Origin: Mesobacillus persicus
GTDB taxonomy: Bacteria > Bacillota > Bacilli > Bacillales > Cytobacillaceae
Assembly: GCF_900109925.1 (NCBI RefSeq)
Contig: NZ_FOBW01000002.1
Location: 1 to 64,000, forward strand
Reading direction: 5' to 3'
Length of the DNA stretch: 64,000 nt
Positions 18,803 to 26,695 of this stretch are shown here, piece by piece. Position 1 is the stretch's first letter; each line of letters opens with the position of its first letter. The translations under genes were made by a program, and so were the position numbers. The notes under the pieces were generated by a model, which made no database searches, had not been told where the DNA came from, and saw only the letters and a list, made by a program, of their open reading frames with translations.

Positions 18803-19079
18803 ACACCTCCACTAAAGATTCGGGACTGTGATTGATAGCCCTGATTGTAAATACCGTTCCATTCCGATTAATACTTTCATTTCCAAGTGGTTCAGTTCTG
18901 ATTTTCATCTCTTGTAACCGGTCATACAATAGATGAAGAGCATCTGCTTCACGTCGAAGATCAACAGACTGAGTAATAAGAGAAATAGAAAGAGGGAGCA
19001 GAACACATGCGGCCATGAGCCAAGCAGACAGTGAAAGGAGGAGCTCCGCAATAAAAAAACCTTCATTCTTCAACCACAT
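18744..19079 (-). CDS. comGE: Competence pseudopilin ComGE
   Basis: A 111-residue minor pseudopilin. The N-terminus MWLKNEGFFIAELLLSLSAW contains the Gly-Phe cleavage site and the Glu at position +5 expected of pilin-like proteins, followed by a hydrophobic helix. It overlaps comGD by 17 nt and comGF by 59 nt, so translation of the cluster is coupled. Confidence 0.88.
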   Translation of the reverse strand: MWLKNEGFFIAELLLSLSAWLMAACVLLPLSISLITQSVDLRREADALHLLYDRLQEMKIRTEPLGNESINRNGTVFTIRAINHSPESLVEVCVDFDGYFTQKISKCAWEE

Positions 19080-19503
19080 AGAAACGCCCTCTTCCTATTA
19101 ATACCGTCATTCGATAAAGCTTGTTTCCGATTTCAATATAAAACGAACCAAATCGGTTCGTATTCCCATCAGGCAAAAATTGAAAATAAAGATTCAACGT
19201 TCCTTCCCTGACTTTGACATTAGGAGAATATTTTCTTTCTACTAGCATCGGACCATTAAATCTAGTCCTTATATAATAATAATTTGACTCAGGCATAATA
19301 TGGATGGTGACCTCTTCCTGATGAGAGATAGCATGTTGTTGGGCTAAGAAAAGGTCGGATTTAAGTTGCGAGAAGAATAAATGGCTATCAAGAAGATTAT
19401 AGGTAGGCTTTAGTAGCATCGAAGACGCAAGGGACATAACAAGAAACGCGGAAAGAACAATAAGAGTTTCGATTAAGGTGAAACCATTTTTCTGACTATC
19501 CAT
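19063..19503 (-). CDS. comGD: Competence pseudopilin ComGD
   Basis: A 146-residue minor pseudopilin with prepilin signal KNGFTLIETLIVLSAF, cleaved after Gly by ComC, and a Glu at +5. The ATG follows the comGC stop directly (no gap). The mature part is a GspH-like beta-rich domain. It takes part in assembly of the competence pilus for DNA uptake. Confidence 0.92.
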   Translation of the reverse strand: MDSQKNGFTLIETLIVLSAFLVMSLASSMLLKPTYNLLDSHLFFSQLKSDLFLAQQHAISHQEEVTIHIMPESNYYYIRTRFNGPMLVERKYSPNVKVREGTLNLYFQFLPDGNTNRFGSFYIEIGNKLYRMTVLIGRGRFYVVEE

Positions 19504-19824
19504 TTAATTTGTAGCAGTTGATGCAACAGCTTCCACGACTCCCCCAGCTGTTAAGGTGATTACACGCCCATCAGGGCAAGATGTTTCACTTGCATTCAAA
19601 TACTTAGCTGTTACTAACTCAGTGATATCCTTAGGAAGTTTTTTATTATCAATATTATAGGCTTGGACTTGCCCCTCCACCATTTTAACAAGAGCCTCAC
19701 AACCCTTTTTGTTAATCGTAGCATTATGTTGGGTAACATTCGGAACAGTAATAATTAAAAGCACAGAAATAACTAACAATACAATCATCATCTCGATTAA
19801 TGTAAATCCTTTTTCGTTTTTCAT
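19504..19824 (-). CDS. comGC: Major competence pilin ComGC
   Basis: Main subunit of the transformation pilus. The leader MKNEKG is followed by the canonical FTLIEMMIVLLVISVLLI helix with Glu+5. Two cysteines (GCEAL and TSCPDG) can form the intramolecular disulfide known for ComGC. The start is set at ATG 19824 with AAGGA 8 nt upstream, giving 106 residues; the ATG at 19833 overlaps that site. It lies 21 nt after comGB. Confidence 0.95.
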   Translation of the reverse strand: MKNEKGFTLIEMMIVLLVISVLLIITVPNVTQHNATINKKGCEALVKMVEGQVQAYNIDNKKLPKDITELVTAKYLNASETSCPDGRVITLTAGGVVEAVASTATN

Positions 19825-19845
19825 TCCAATCATCCTTTTCTAATA

Positions 19846-20880
19846 TTAGATTCCCTGAATCAATTTAAACATTGGAAGAAGTATTGCTAGGTATAGGGCT
19901 ACAATGAGAATACCAATCATGCAATACAACGCTGGCTGAATAATTTTCATGCCTCTCCTTGTTTTTTCTTCAAGGAGAGTGAGACAATGGCGACTATAAA
20001 AATGCAATTCCTTATCCAATCTTCCGTTTTCCTGCCCATGTCTAATGATTCGACCAAGCTCCTCCTCAAAGAATGGATAAGCAAAAATAACCTTATCTAG
20101 GTCTTGTCCATTAGAGAGACTCTCTTTAATCTCACTCCCAAGCTCTGCTGAAAACGGTGACTGTTTGTGTCTTTCAAAAATTTGTAGTGCTTCAATTACT
20201 GACATACCACTAGAGAGAAGATAGCTCAATTGGGTCGTAAAAAAGTGGGAATACAAAAGCTTCAAGAAGTTTCCAGCGAGCGGGAGGCGGACAAGCCTTT
20301 CCCGTTTTTCTAGGCTTCGGTACTTTCTAAAAATAACAAGGTAGTAGATTATGCAACAAACAGAGGCTAGCAAGAAAAGAAACATAAACAGAGGGGCATA
20401 CATTTCGACCGTTGAAAGGACTTTTGTAAATAGAGTTGGCTCAACATCCATATTCTGATAGAGAGAGGAGAATCTCGGAAGCAGTGCTTTATTAACAAAG
20501 TAAAATAGTAAGATGGTTAGAAAAATTAAAAATAATGGATAAGATAGGAGGCCTTTCAGCCTTTGATAATCAGCGTTTCTCCTTAGTACCATCACGCTCC
20601 CTTCTATGATGGCATCCGCTAGGCCCCCATGCTGTTCCGCAAAATATACATAATTAACAAGATCTTTGTTAAAATTCAAATCTGAAAGGATTCGATAGAA
20701 TGGATGTCCTTCTCTTAGATTAACTAGACACCCTTTAATCTCTTCCTGCCTCTTAGGATCAAAATAAAAAGAGAGGGAGTCAATTGCCTCTGCTAATGGA
20801 TAACCTCTTGACAATAATTCACCGATCCTTTTCAGGAAACTTGCCTGCTCCTGCACAGACCATTTAGCGTTCCTGTTCAT
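19846..20880 (-). CDS. comGB: Competence type II/IV secretion-like membrane protein ComGB
   Basis: Polytopic inner-membrane platform of the competence pilus (GspF/PilC family), 344 residues. Two homologous T2SF cytoplasmic domains (about residues 10-125 and 205-320) alternate with three hydrophobic segments near 115-140, 165-185 and 315-340. The start overlaps comGA by 17 nt, with GAGGTGG as ribosome site inside comGA. Confidence 0.94.
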   Translation of the reverse strand: MNRNAKWSVQEQASFLKRIGELLSRGYPLAEAIDSLSFYFDPKRQEEIKGCLVNLREGHPFYRILSDLNFNKDLVNYVYFAEQHGGLADAIIEGSVMVLRRNADYQRLKGLLSYPLFLIFLTILLFYFVNKALLPRFSSLYQNMDVEPTLFTKVLSTVEMYAPLFMFLFLLASVCCIIYYLVIFRKYRSLEKRERLVRLPLAGNFLKLLYSHFFTTQLSYLLSSGMSVIEALQIFERHKQSPFSAELGSEIKESLSNGQDLDKVIFAYPFFEEELGRIIRHGQENGRLDKELHFYSRHCLTLLEEKTRRGMKIIQPALYCMIGILIVALYLAILLPMFKLIQGI

Positions 20881-21949
20881 CTAATATCCACCTCTTAAAT
20901 TCTTCTTCCTTTATAAACCCCAAAGCGATTCCTTTAGATACGGCATCTCTTAAGGTTGCGTAGCGAGTCCCTTCGTCAATTCCCTTTGCCTGTCTTAGAA
21001 CGGCAGTTAATGAGTTTCCGGTTAAGACTTCAAAAACACTTCCCCTTTTGCCACGGCCAGAAGTATAGCAATAAGGCGAACACTCTTTTTCACAATACGG
21101 ACATGCCAGCTCAACTAATCGTTGTGCTGTCACGGCGATCAAGGTCTGTTCTATTTCAAGCCAGTTAATTCCGAATTCGAGCAGGCGGTAAATGGCTCCT
21201 TTTGCATCGCGCGTATGCATCGTAGTTAAGACCAAATGACCTGTTAACGCAGCACGAACGGCAATTTCTGCAGTTTCCTGATCACGGATTTCTCCGACCA
21301 TAATAATATCTGGGTCATGACGGAGGATTGCCTTTAACCCCGAAGCATAAGAAATTCCCGCCTTCTCATTTACTTGAATTTGAAGAACAGTATCATTCTG
21401 TTTTTCAATTGGATCTTCTAATGTAATGACATGTCGGTTAATCATTTGCGAGGCTTCGGAAAGAAGTGAGTAAAGGGTTGTCGTCTTGCCGCTCCCCGTT
21501 GGTCCGGTAAGAATGACCAATCCATGGGCATGCTTCATTAGAGAAATTAGTTTTTTTGACGTATTCGGGAATAAACTTAACTGATAGAAGGGAATTTGAT
21601 TTTGCTGAGGAAGAAGGCGGATGACCATACTTTCACTTTTTGTTGCCGGAAGTGTAGAGATTCGAAGTCCTACTTCAATGCCCTTGTAACAGTAGGAGAA
21701 CGCTCCACTTTGCGGTCGTCTTTTATCACCTATATCCATGGATGAGATGAATTTAAAATGAGAAATGAGCCGTTCACAAACAACTTTCTCGAGGGTATAC
21801 CTTTGCAGGAGTTGGTTTCCGAGGCGAAACTTAATCATTGTGTCTTTGCCATGGGGTATGATGTGGATATCAGAAGCGCCTTTTTGCAGAGCATCATTTA
21901 AAATGCTGTCCGCTAATGCTTGTATCGATCTTTCAATTTCAAACACCAC
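20864..21949 (-). CDS. comGA: Competence ATPase ComGA
   Basis: Traffic ATPase (GspE/PilB type) that powers pilus assembly for DNA uptake. The Walker A GPTGSGKTT, the Asp box around LEDPIE, Walker B DIIMVGEIRDQETAE and a tetracysteine-like CPYCEKECSPYC are all present. The 361 residues are full length. The start is one of two adjacent GTG codons (21949/21946). It is the first gene of the operon. A ComK site was looked for upstream, but no convincing pair of AAAA-N5-TTTT boxes was found. Confidence 0.95.
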   Translation of the reverse strand: MVFEIERSIQALADSILNDALQKGASDIHIIPHGKDTMIKFRLGNQLLQRYTLEKVVCERLISHFKFISSMDIGDKRRPQSGAFSYCYKGIEVGLRISTLPATKSESMVIRLLPQQNQIPFYQLSLFPNTSKKLISLMKHAHGLVILTGPTGSGKTTTLYSLLSEASQMINRHVITLEDPIEKQNDTVLQIQVNEKAGISYASGLKAILRHDPDIIMVGEIRDQETAEIAVRAALTGHLVLTTMHTRDAKGAIYRLLEFGINWLEIEQTLIAVTAQRLVELACPYCEKECSPYCYTSGRGKRGSVFEVLTGNSLTAVLRQAKGIDEGTRYATLRDAVSKGIALGFIKEEEFKRWILDEQER

Positions 21950-22192
21950 CTCTCGGGTTAATAGAGAAGAGATTCTCCAGGAATTTGTAGCTTTCCTGCT
22001 TCCTTTTAAAAAAAAATATGAATAAAGTGTGACAGGTTTTCAAACCGCTAAAAATGCCTCCATCGTTCATGATTTCGCCATTTAGTTGTGAACATTTTCT
22101 AAACATATAGTGTAAACAGTGTAAACCTCATTCCAAACCATTTTCAGCTGTATTATAATAAAGAAAATTAAAGCAGTATGAGGTGAAGCAGA

Positions 22193-22894
22193 GTGGAACA
22201 AACATTGAAAATAACAAGTGTTTTATCCGATCCCACGCGCTATTATATTTACCAGTACATTACGAAACGACATAAAGATGTTACCGTACAAGAAATTGCT
22301 GATAACTTTGAAATACACCCAAATGTGGCAAGACTACACTTATCCAAATTAGAAGATGTGAACATGCTCGTATCAGAAACTAAGAAAACTGGAAAAGGGG
22401 GACGTCCTAGCAGGCTTTACCGCTTATCCGAAGACGTCATTCAGTTAAATTTTCCATACCGGGATTATCAACTATTATCAAAAATAGCTATGATTACCAT
22501 GATGTCTCTTGGTGACGAGGGAAGGAAAGCTCTCTACCTCACTGGCAAACGCCTAGGTACTGAGTTAGTAGAACAGGAACTATCGAGGCACCATCAACAT
22601 CCTGATGAACTTTCATTCGAACAAAAACTGAATATCGTTAAAGGCGCAGCGACATTGGCTGGCTTCTACCCTGAATTTGAGGCAAATAATGAACAAACTA
22701 AGATCTATTTCCAAATCTTCAATTGCCCGTTTAAAGAAGTCGCGATTGAACACCCAGAAACTGTTTGTACAATGCATGTTGAATTCTTACGTGGTATGTT
22801 TGAATCTCTTTTTGAGGATATCGAATTAATTGAAAAAGAAAACTTAATCGCAGGATGTGATTCTTGCACATATCAGGCATTGGTTGCGCATTAA
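22193..22894 (+). CDS. ArsR/COG2345-like HTH regulator with C-terminal cysteines
   Basis: A 233-residue transcription regulator. The N-terminal winged helix (residues 1-80) includes LSDPTRYYIYQYI, VQEIADNF and HPNVARLHLSKLE. A GGRPSRLYRLS wing follows. The C-terminal domain has spaced cysteines (FNCPFKEV, ETVCTMH, AGCDSC), as in SufR-like/COG2345 regulators, so metal or Fe-S binding is possible but unproven. It starts at GTG 22193 with GAGGTG upstream. It is divergent from comGA, yet nothing in the sequence shows that it controls comG. Confidence 0.8.
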   Translation: MEQTLKITSVLSDPTRYYIYQYITKRHKDVTVQEIADNFEIHPNVARLHLSKLEDVNMLVSETKKTGKGGRPSRLYRLSEDVIQLNFPYRDYQLLSKIAMITMMSLGDEGRKALYLTGKRLGTELVEQELSRHHQHPDELSFEQKLNIVKGAATLAGFYPEFEANNEQTKIYFQIFNCPFKEVAIEHPETVCTMHVEFLRGMFESLFEDIELIEKENLIAGCDSCTYQALVAH

Positions 22895-22975
22895 TACAAA
22901 GCTTATTTACATTTCCCTCCTCTTTACTTTATAATTGGTATGTGATGGACTTGTAAGGTAAAAGGAGGGATGGCT

Positions 22976-23221
22976 ATGGATAGGATGTACAGGGTTTTAG
23001 GATTCTGGACAGGTATTTTCGCAGTCATGTTTTTTGTAGGGGATATGTATACAGCGTCCTTACTATTTTTTGGACAAACAGGGTTTTTCTTGCTTTTAAG
23101 TTATTTGAAATTATCCGAACGCATGTATATTTATATCTTCGGAGCATACTTAACGGTTTTCTTTGCAGGATTTACTTACTACACCACATTTTTAATGGGG
23201 AATGGACCAGCGGGGCACTAA
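22976..23221 (+). CDS. yqgY: DUF2626 small membrane protein YqgY
   Basis: An 81-residue protein with three hydrophobic helices and almost no soluble part. It begins MDRMYRVLGFWTG, the family signature. ATG 22976 lies 7 nt after GGAGG; ATG 22970 abuts the ribosome site and is less likely. Its function is unknown. It ends before a bidirectional terminator. Confidence 0.88.
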   Translation: MDRMYRVLGFWTGIFAVMFFVGDMYTASLLFFGQTGFFLLLSYLKLSERMYIYIFGAYLTVFFAGFTYYTTFLMGNGPAGH

Positions 23222-23236
23222 AACCAAAGGTCAAAC

Positions 23237-23270
23237 AAAAAAAGCGATGGAACTCCATCGCTTTTTTTAT
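23237..23270. terminator. Bidirectional terminator yqgY/midA-like
   Basis: Twelve-base stem AAAAAGCGATGG/CCATCGCTTTTT, 4-nt loop, A-run and T-run on either side. Confidence 0.93.
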
Positions 23271-24343
23271 TTTATCAACCCGCTCAATCCTTTTTGCTGA
23301 ATAATTACATGAAAAGCGCTACTCATCCCCCCTGGTAACACTAGGCTTCGAATCGCTCTATTTTGTTTGCTCTTTTCGGAAAACGGATTTGGATCAAAAT
23401 TCTCTGCTAACTCATCAAGTATGCCAATACTGAGTAAATATTCATCTTGTCTTTGCTTTGATAAAAACTTCAAACCTTGAAGCTCTCCTTCACTAACGAG
23501 CGCATCAAAATGAACATGACTAGTAATATCCATCAATCCTGGATATTGCAGAACATTATCATACATTCTTTGGCGATAATAACCTCTCAAACTTCCCTTT
23601 CGCCGCTCTGGTTCACGCCATTCCTCGTTGGTATATCCATAATCAACGGTAATGACGACACCACTTGTTAACATATGATTAATTTCTCTCAACACTTCCT
23701 TCATTGCTAAAGGGATCTCAATCCGCTGCCCCTCATAAAATTTGATCTCTTGATCCTCAATAAAGTCTAGTATCTTCTCATCCACTAGTGGAACTAGTTC
23801 TTCACTAAGCTCACCGTCCCTAAATGTAACCATTACTTCAAATAACTCCGCGCCCTTCTTCTCTATCATGTGAACTGGAAGGGCATCAAAGAGTTCATTT
23901 GAAAAGACTAACCCACTAAAGTCTCTCAGTTCACTAAGCTCACTATATTGAATAATGTTGCCAATGCTTTGAAGTTCCTCAACCTGAAGTTTTCTGTGGA
24001 AAGGGCTGGTCTCGATAAGGATATAAGTTAGCGGAATCGTTGAATATTGATTCCACCCTTCTAAAAATGCCTTAGCAAACCGCCCATTGCCACCGCCAAT
24101 CTCACAAACTGCTGCAGGAAGATCATATTTTAAATGATGGGTAGAATACCATTTCGCCATGATTTTCCCAAATACATTTGAGACATTGCTTGTGGTAATA
24201 AAATCGCCACTTCGCCCAATCTTTACCTCATCATTCATATAGTAGCCGTGTTTCGGATGATAGAGTGCATTCTTTATGTATTCCGCGTATGTAATCATCT
24301 TGTTCGGGCTTTTCATTATTATATCTTGGATAAAGGAATTCAT
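23267..24343 (-). CDS. MidA-family (DUF185) SAM-dependent methyltransferase
   Basis: A 358-residue protein of the MidA/NDUFAF7 family (PF02636). The N-terminal YAEYIKNALYHPKHGYY block is the family signature. The SAM-binding loop VCEIGGGNGRFA and FSNELFDALPVH follow, and VITVDYGYTNEEW lies in the C-terminal half. In mitochondria the relative methylates an arginine of complex I; the bacterial substrate is not known. The ATG has AAGGAG upstream. It stands alone between terminators. Confidence 0.88.
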   Translation of the reverse strand: MNSFIQDIIMKSPNKMITYAEYIKNALYHPKHGYYMNDEVKIGRSGDFITTSNVSNVFGKIMAKWYSTHHLKYDLPAAVCEIGGGNGRFAKAFLEGWNQYSTIPLTYILIETSPFHRKLQVEELQSIGNIIQYSELSELRDFSGLVFSNELFDALPVHMIEKKGAELFEVMVTFRDGELSEELVPLVDEKILDFIEDQEIKFYEGQRIEIPLAMKEVLREINHMLTSGVVITVDYGYTNEEWREPERRKGSLRGYYRQRMYDNVLQYPGLMDITSHVHFDALVSEGELQGLKFLSKQRQDEYLLSIGILDELAENFDPNPFSEKSKQNRAIRSLVLPGGMSSAFHVIIQQKGLSGLIK

Positions 24344-24449
24344 ATTTTCTCCTTACTATTTACCACTATTGACGTAGTGTTTTGGTTGTTGTATTCTGAA
24401 ATTAGAAACAAAAGCATTACCTTCCCTTATTTAAAAACAGCAAATCCCT

Positions 24450-24482
24450 AAGAAACCCTTCATATCTGAAGGGTTTCTTTAT
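24450..24482. terminator. Hairpin terminator downstream of yqgX
   Basis: Stem AAGAAACCCTTCA/TGAAGGGTTTCTT with a short loop and T-rich ends on both strands. It could end the minus-strand yqgX transcript after the repeat region. Confidence 0.8.
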
Positions 24483-24483
24483 T

Positions 24484-24797
24484 TACTTGGTTCTGCTAAG
24501 CGGGGGTGTTGCTTTCCGCTCCAGGCGCACAACGAACAGCGGGGCGGGCAGTGAGCCTGTCTAGCTCCAGCGCCTAGCCCCTCGAGTCGCTTCTTGTCTA
24601 GCTACGGCTCCTAGCGACTCGAGTTTAAGCCACCGCCTTTCAGAAGGTAAAGATCACCTTCTTACAGGGCGCGTCTTATGCTTGTCGCCCCTAGACAGTC
24701 GCCTCCGCATTTCATAGTCGAAGTCAAAGAACGACTTCATCTGCCGCCCCTCCAGCGCTTTTCGGGGCTGAACAAGGCGCTTCCGCTGTTCTCCATT
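24484..24797. repeat. GC-rich intergenic repeat cluster
   Basis: About 310 bp without a gene. It contains GCTCCAGGCGC, GCGGGGCGGGCAGTGA and AGCGCCTAGCCCCTCGAGTCGCTTC-like segments. The last type occurs twice in partial form (near 24568 and 24605). An inverted relative is at 52190-52315. Internal hairpins include AGAAGGTAAAGATCACCTTCT near 24640. The base composition is much more GC-rich than the neighbours. Confidence 0.8.
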
Positions 24798-24800
24798 TAC

Positions 24801-25436
24801 TTAAAAACCATTCAAAAAAGGATTTGAATCCATTTCTTGTCCGATTGTTGTTGCTGGACCATGACCTGGTAGAACAATTGTCTCTTCAGGCAAGACCAGT
24901 AGTTTATCATGAATACTTCTTAAGAGAAGATCATGACTTCCCCCAGGAAGATCCGTCCTTCCAATGCTTGCTTGAAAAAGTGCATCTCCGGAAACAACAA
25001 TTCCATCCTGTTCAAAATAAAAAGATATACTACCAGGCGAATGGCCAGGAGTCTCAAATACCTTAAACGAGAAACCATCCAAAACCATGTTCTCTTCTGA
25101 GGAAATGAGATAATCAGCTTCCTTCGCTCTAATCACTTGTCCATGAAGAAAAAATTGTGAACCATTTAAAGCTGGATCTACCAACCAATCCTTCTCTTTT
25201 TTATGAACATAAACGGGAATCGAATACTTTTCCCTGATTGAATCTACAGCTCCGATATGATCAAAATGAGCATGTGTTAATAATATCGCCTTAGGCTTTA
25301 ACTTTTTTTTACTTATGTATTGAATGACTTTATCAGGCTCTTCCCCCGGATCAATAATCAAGCCATTTCCATCCTCGTTCGAGAGAATATAACAATTTGT
25401 CTGTAGCGGTCCAAGTGGCAACGGGAACCAGTTCAT
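24801..25436 (-). CDS. yqgX: Metallo-beta-lactamase fold hydrolase YqgX
   Basis: Glyoxalase II-like metallohydrolase of 211 residues. The dinuclear metal motif THAHFDH, further ligands in ETPGHSPGS and SGDALF, and the late GHGPAT histidine are all present. It probably hydrolyses thioesters such as S-lactoyl bacillithiol in methylglyoxal detoxification, or a related substrate; this assignment comes from the family. The ATG follows GGAGGTG. Confidence 0.92.
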   Translation of the reverse strand: MNWFPLPLGPLQTNCYILSNEDGNGLIIDPGEEPDKVIQYISKKKLKPKAILLTHAHFDHIGAVDSIREKYSIPVYVHKKEKDWLVDPALNGSQFFLHGQVIRAKEADYLISSEENMVLDGFSFKVFETPGHSPGSISFYFEQDGIVVSGDALFQASIGRTDLPGGSHDLLLRSIHDKLLVLPEETIVLPGHGPATTIGQEMDSNPFLNGF

Positions 25437-25534
25437 TCTGACACCTCCAAATTTAAGTTGATTTTCATCCTATTCCTATTTTACACTATTAACAGTTAAG
25501 ATTTAAGGTTTCTCAAAAAAGGAGGACTCTCATT

Positions 25535-26032
25535 ATGGACTCCGCGTTTGGTGTTGAGGCCAATCAAATCGTATCTGAGGTTGAAGAGTTTGAAGCTTTA
25601 TTACATTCCGATACAAATATTTTAGAGCAACTCGGGGCGATGTTCATCTATAAGAACGAAAGTGATGCAGCCTGCGCTAAAGGCCTTTTACAAGAGGCGG
25701 ATTTATTTGAAGATATACACCCACTGATTGTGTTTGAAAATGGTGTTGAAGGTGAATGTTTTTTCGACTACGGTTTTAAAGGTGAAAATCGGACATACTT
25801 ATTGAAGGAATCATTAATTGGTTTTTCTCTCATCGGAGACGGAGACAACCAACAAATGATTGAAATGGCAAAACTTCAAATCGAAGAACATGTAGTTTAT
25901 CAGGCAACAATTGACTATCATGAATTATTCTTTGTTGAGCGTCAGCTATCCGAATTGATGAAACGGATTGCAGAAGCCTATAAATGTGGGACAATGTTTT
26001 TAGACCTCGACAAATGGAAGAAAAAACTATAA
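25535..26032 (+). CDS. Conserved hypothetical protein, acidic
   Basis: I do not recognise this 165-residue protein. It is acidic in the first two thirds (many Glu/Asp) with a basic end (LDKWKKKL), has no signal peptide or membrane helix, and has two cysteines in different parts (DAACAKG, YKCGTM). The ribosome site is strong (AAGGAGG, 10 nt upstream) and codon use looks normal, so it is very likely expressed. It is divergent from yqgX and upstream of a DUF2759 gene. Confidence 0.8.
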   Translation: MDSAFGVEANQIVSEVEEFEALLHSDTNILEQLGAMFIYKNESDAACAKGLLQEADLFEDIHPLIVFENGVEGECFFDYGFKGENRTYLLKESLIGFSLIGDGDNQQMIEMAKLQIEEHVVYQATIDYHELFFVERQLSELMKRIAEAYKCGTMFLDLDKWKKKL

Positions 26033-26133
26033 AATAGTAACGAATATAGGTAGCGTCTACATAGGGCTGAAGCCTGAGCATGAATAACAAAGTAGTTTGA
26101 TGCTTACTTACTATTTCTAAAGGGGGATTAAAA

Positions 26134-26307
26134 ATGGGACTCGTCATTATTTTTGCATTAGTAACCATCCTTGCTGCCTACGGCACATTCACTGCTTTAA
26201 AAAACAAAAATTTACTAGGAATCGTTTTTGGTGGGGGTAGCCTTCTCGTCTTTGGCTGGTTTACAATTATGACAATAATCTACCACGGTTATCCAGTAGC
26301 GCATTAA
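26134..26307 (+). CDS. yqgW: DUF2759 small membrane protein (YqgW-like)
   Basis: A 57-residue protein. It is nearly all hydrophobic: helix LVIIFALVTILAAYG, a short basic turn (ALKNKNL), then helix GIVFGGGSLLVFGWF and a C-terminal YHGYPVAH. ATG 26134 has AAAGGGGG 8 nt upstream. It matches the DUF2759 type found between yqgV and yqgX in B. subtilis. It is easily missed by length cut-offs. Its function is unknown. Confidence 0.88.
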   Translation: MGLVIIFALVTILAAYGTFTALKNKNLLGIVFGGGSLLVFGWFTIMTIIYHGYPVAH

Positions 26308-26340
26308 TTTTTTTTAGCGATAGGAACACATTTATTCATC

Positions 26341-26373
26341 AAAAAGGACTGCTAAACAGCAGTCCTTTTTATT
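26341..26373. terminator. Bidirectional terminator yqgW/yqgV
   Basis: Stem AAAAAGGACTGCT/AGCAGTCCTTTTT around a 4-nt loop, between convergent genes. Confidence 0.93.
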
Positions 26374-26683
26374 ATTCAAGTAAGCTTTCAACCCGCGCCA
26401 CTTTATCTTCCATTTTTCTATCGATATCTCGGCGATCATCAATTCTGATGTTCGTTGCAACCCGTAAGATATCTTTAGCAAAAGGAGCCTCATGCATTGC
26501 CTGAATGACCTCGAATAAAATTGGTAATTCCCCTTCGATAATTGTGTTCATTGGTGTAAGCTGGTAGCGAATTTTCCCCTGCTTTTCATATTCCAAAAGC
26601 AGCTTTTGAATATCTGCAACATAGGAACTAACACTTGGGGAATTTGTACCAATTGGTATAACCGTAACATCAACAATAGCCAT
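26372..26683 (-). CDS. yqgV: MTH1187/YkoF-type thiamine-binding protein (DUF77)
   Basis: A 103-residue ferredoxin-like protein of the UPF0045/MTH1187 family. It begins AIVDVTVIPIGTNSPSVSSYVADI and carries LTPMNTIIEGELPILFEVI, the ligand-pocket region. Relatives bind thiamine or its pyrimidine precursor. It lies 12 nt after yqgU with an AGGAGG site, so it is co-transcribed with it. Confidence 0.9.
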   Translation of the reverse strand: MAIVDVTVIPIGTNSPSVSSYVADIQKLLLEYEKQGKIRYQLTPMNTIIEGELPILFEVIQAMHEAPFAKDILRVATNIRIDDRRDIDRKMEDKVARVESLLE

Positions 26684-26695
26684 AAAAATATCCTC

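Noticed and set aside
22026-22192. ComK box upstream of comGA
   Set aside because: No convincing pair of AAAA-N5-TTTT motifs could be found.
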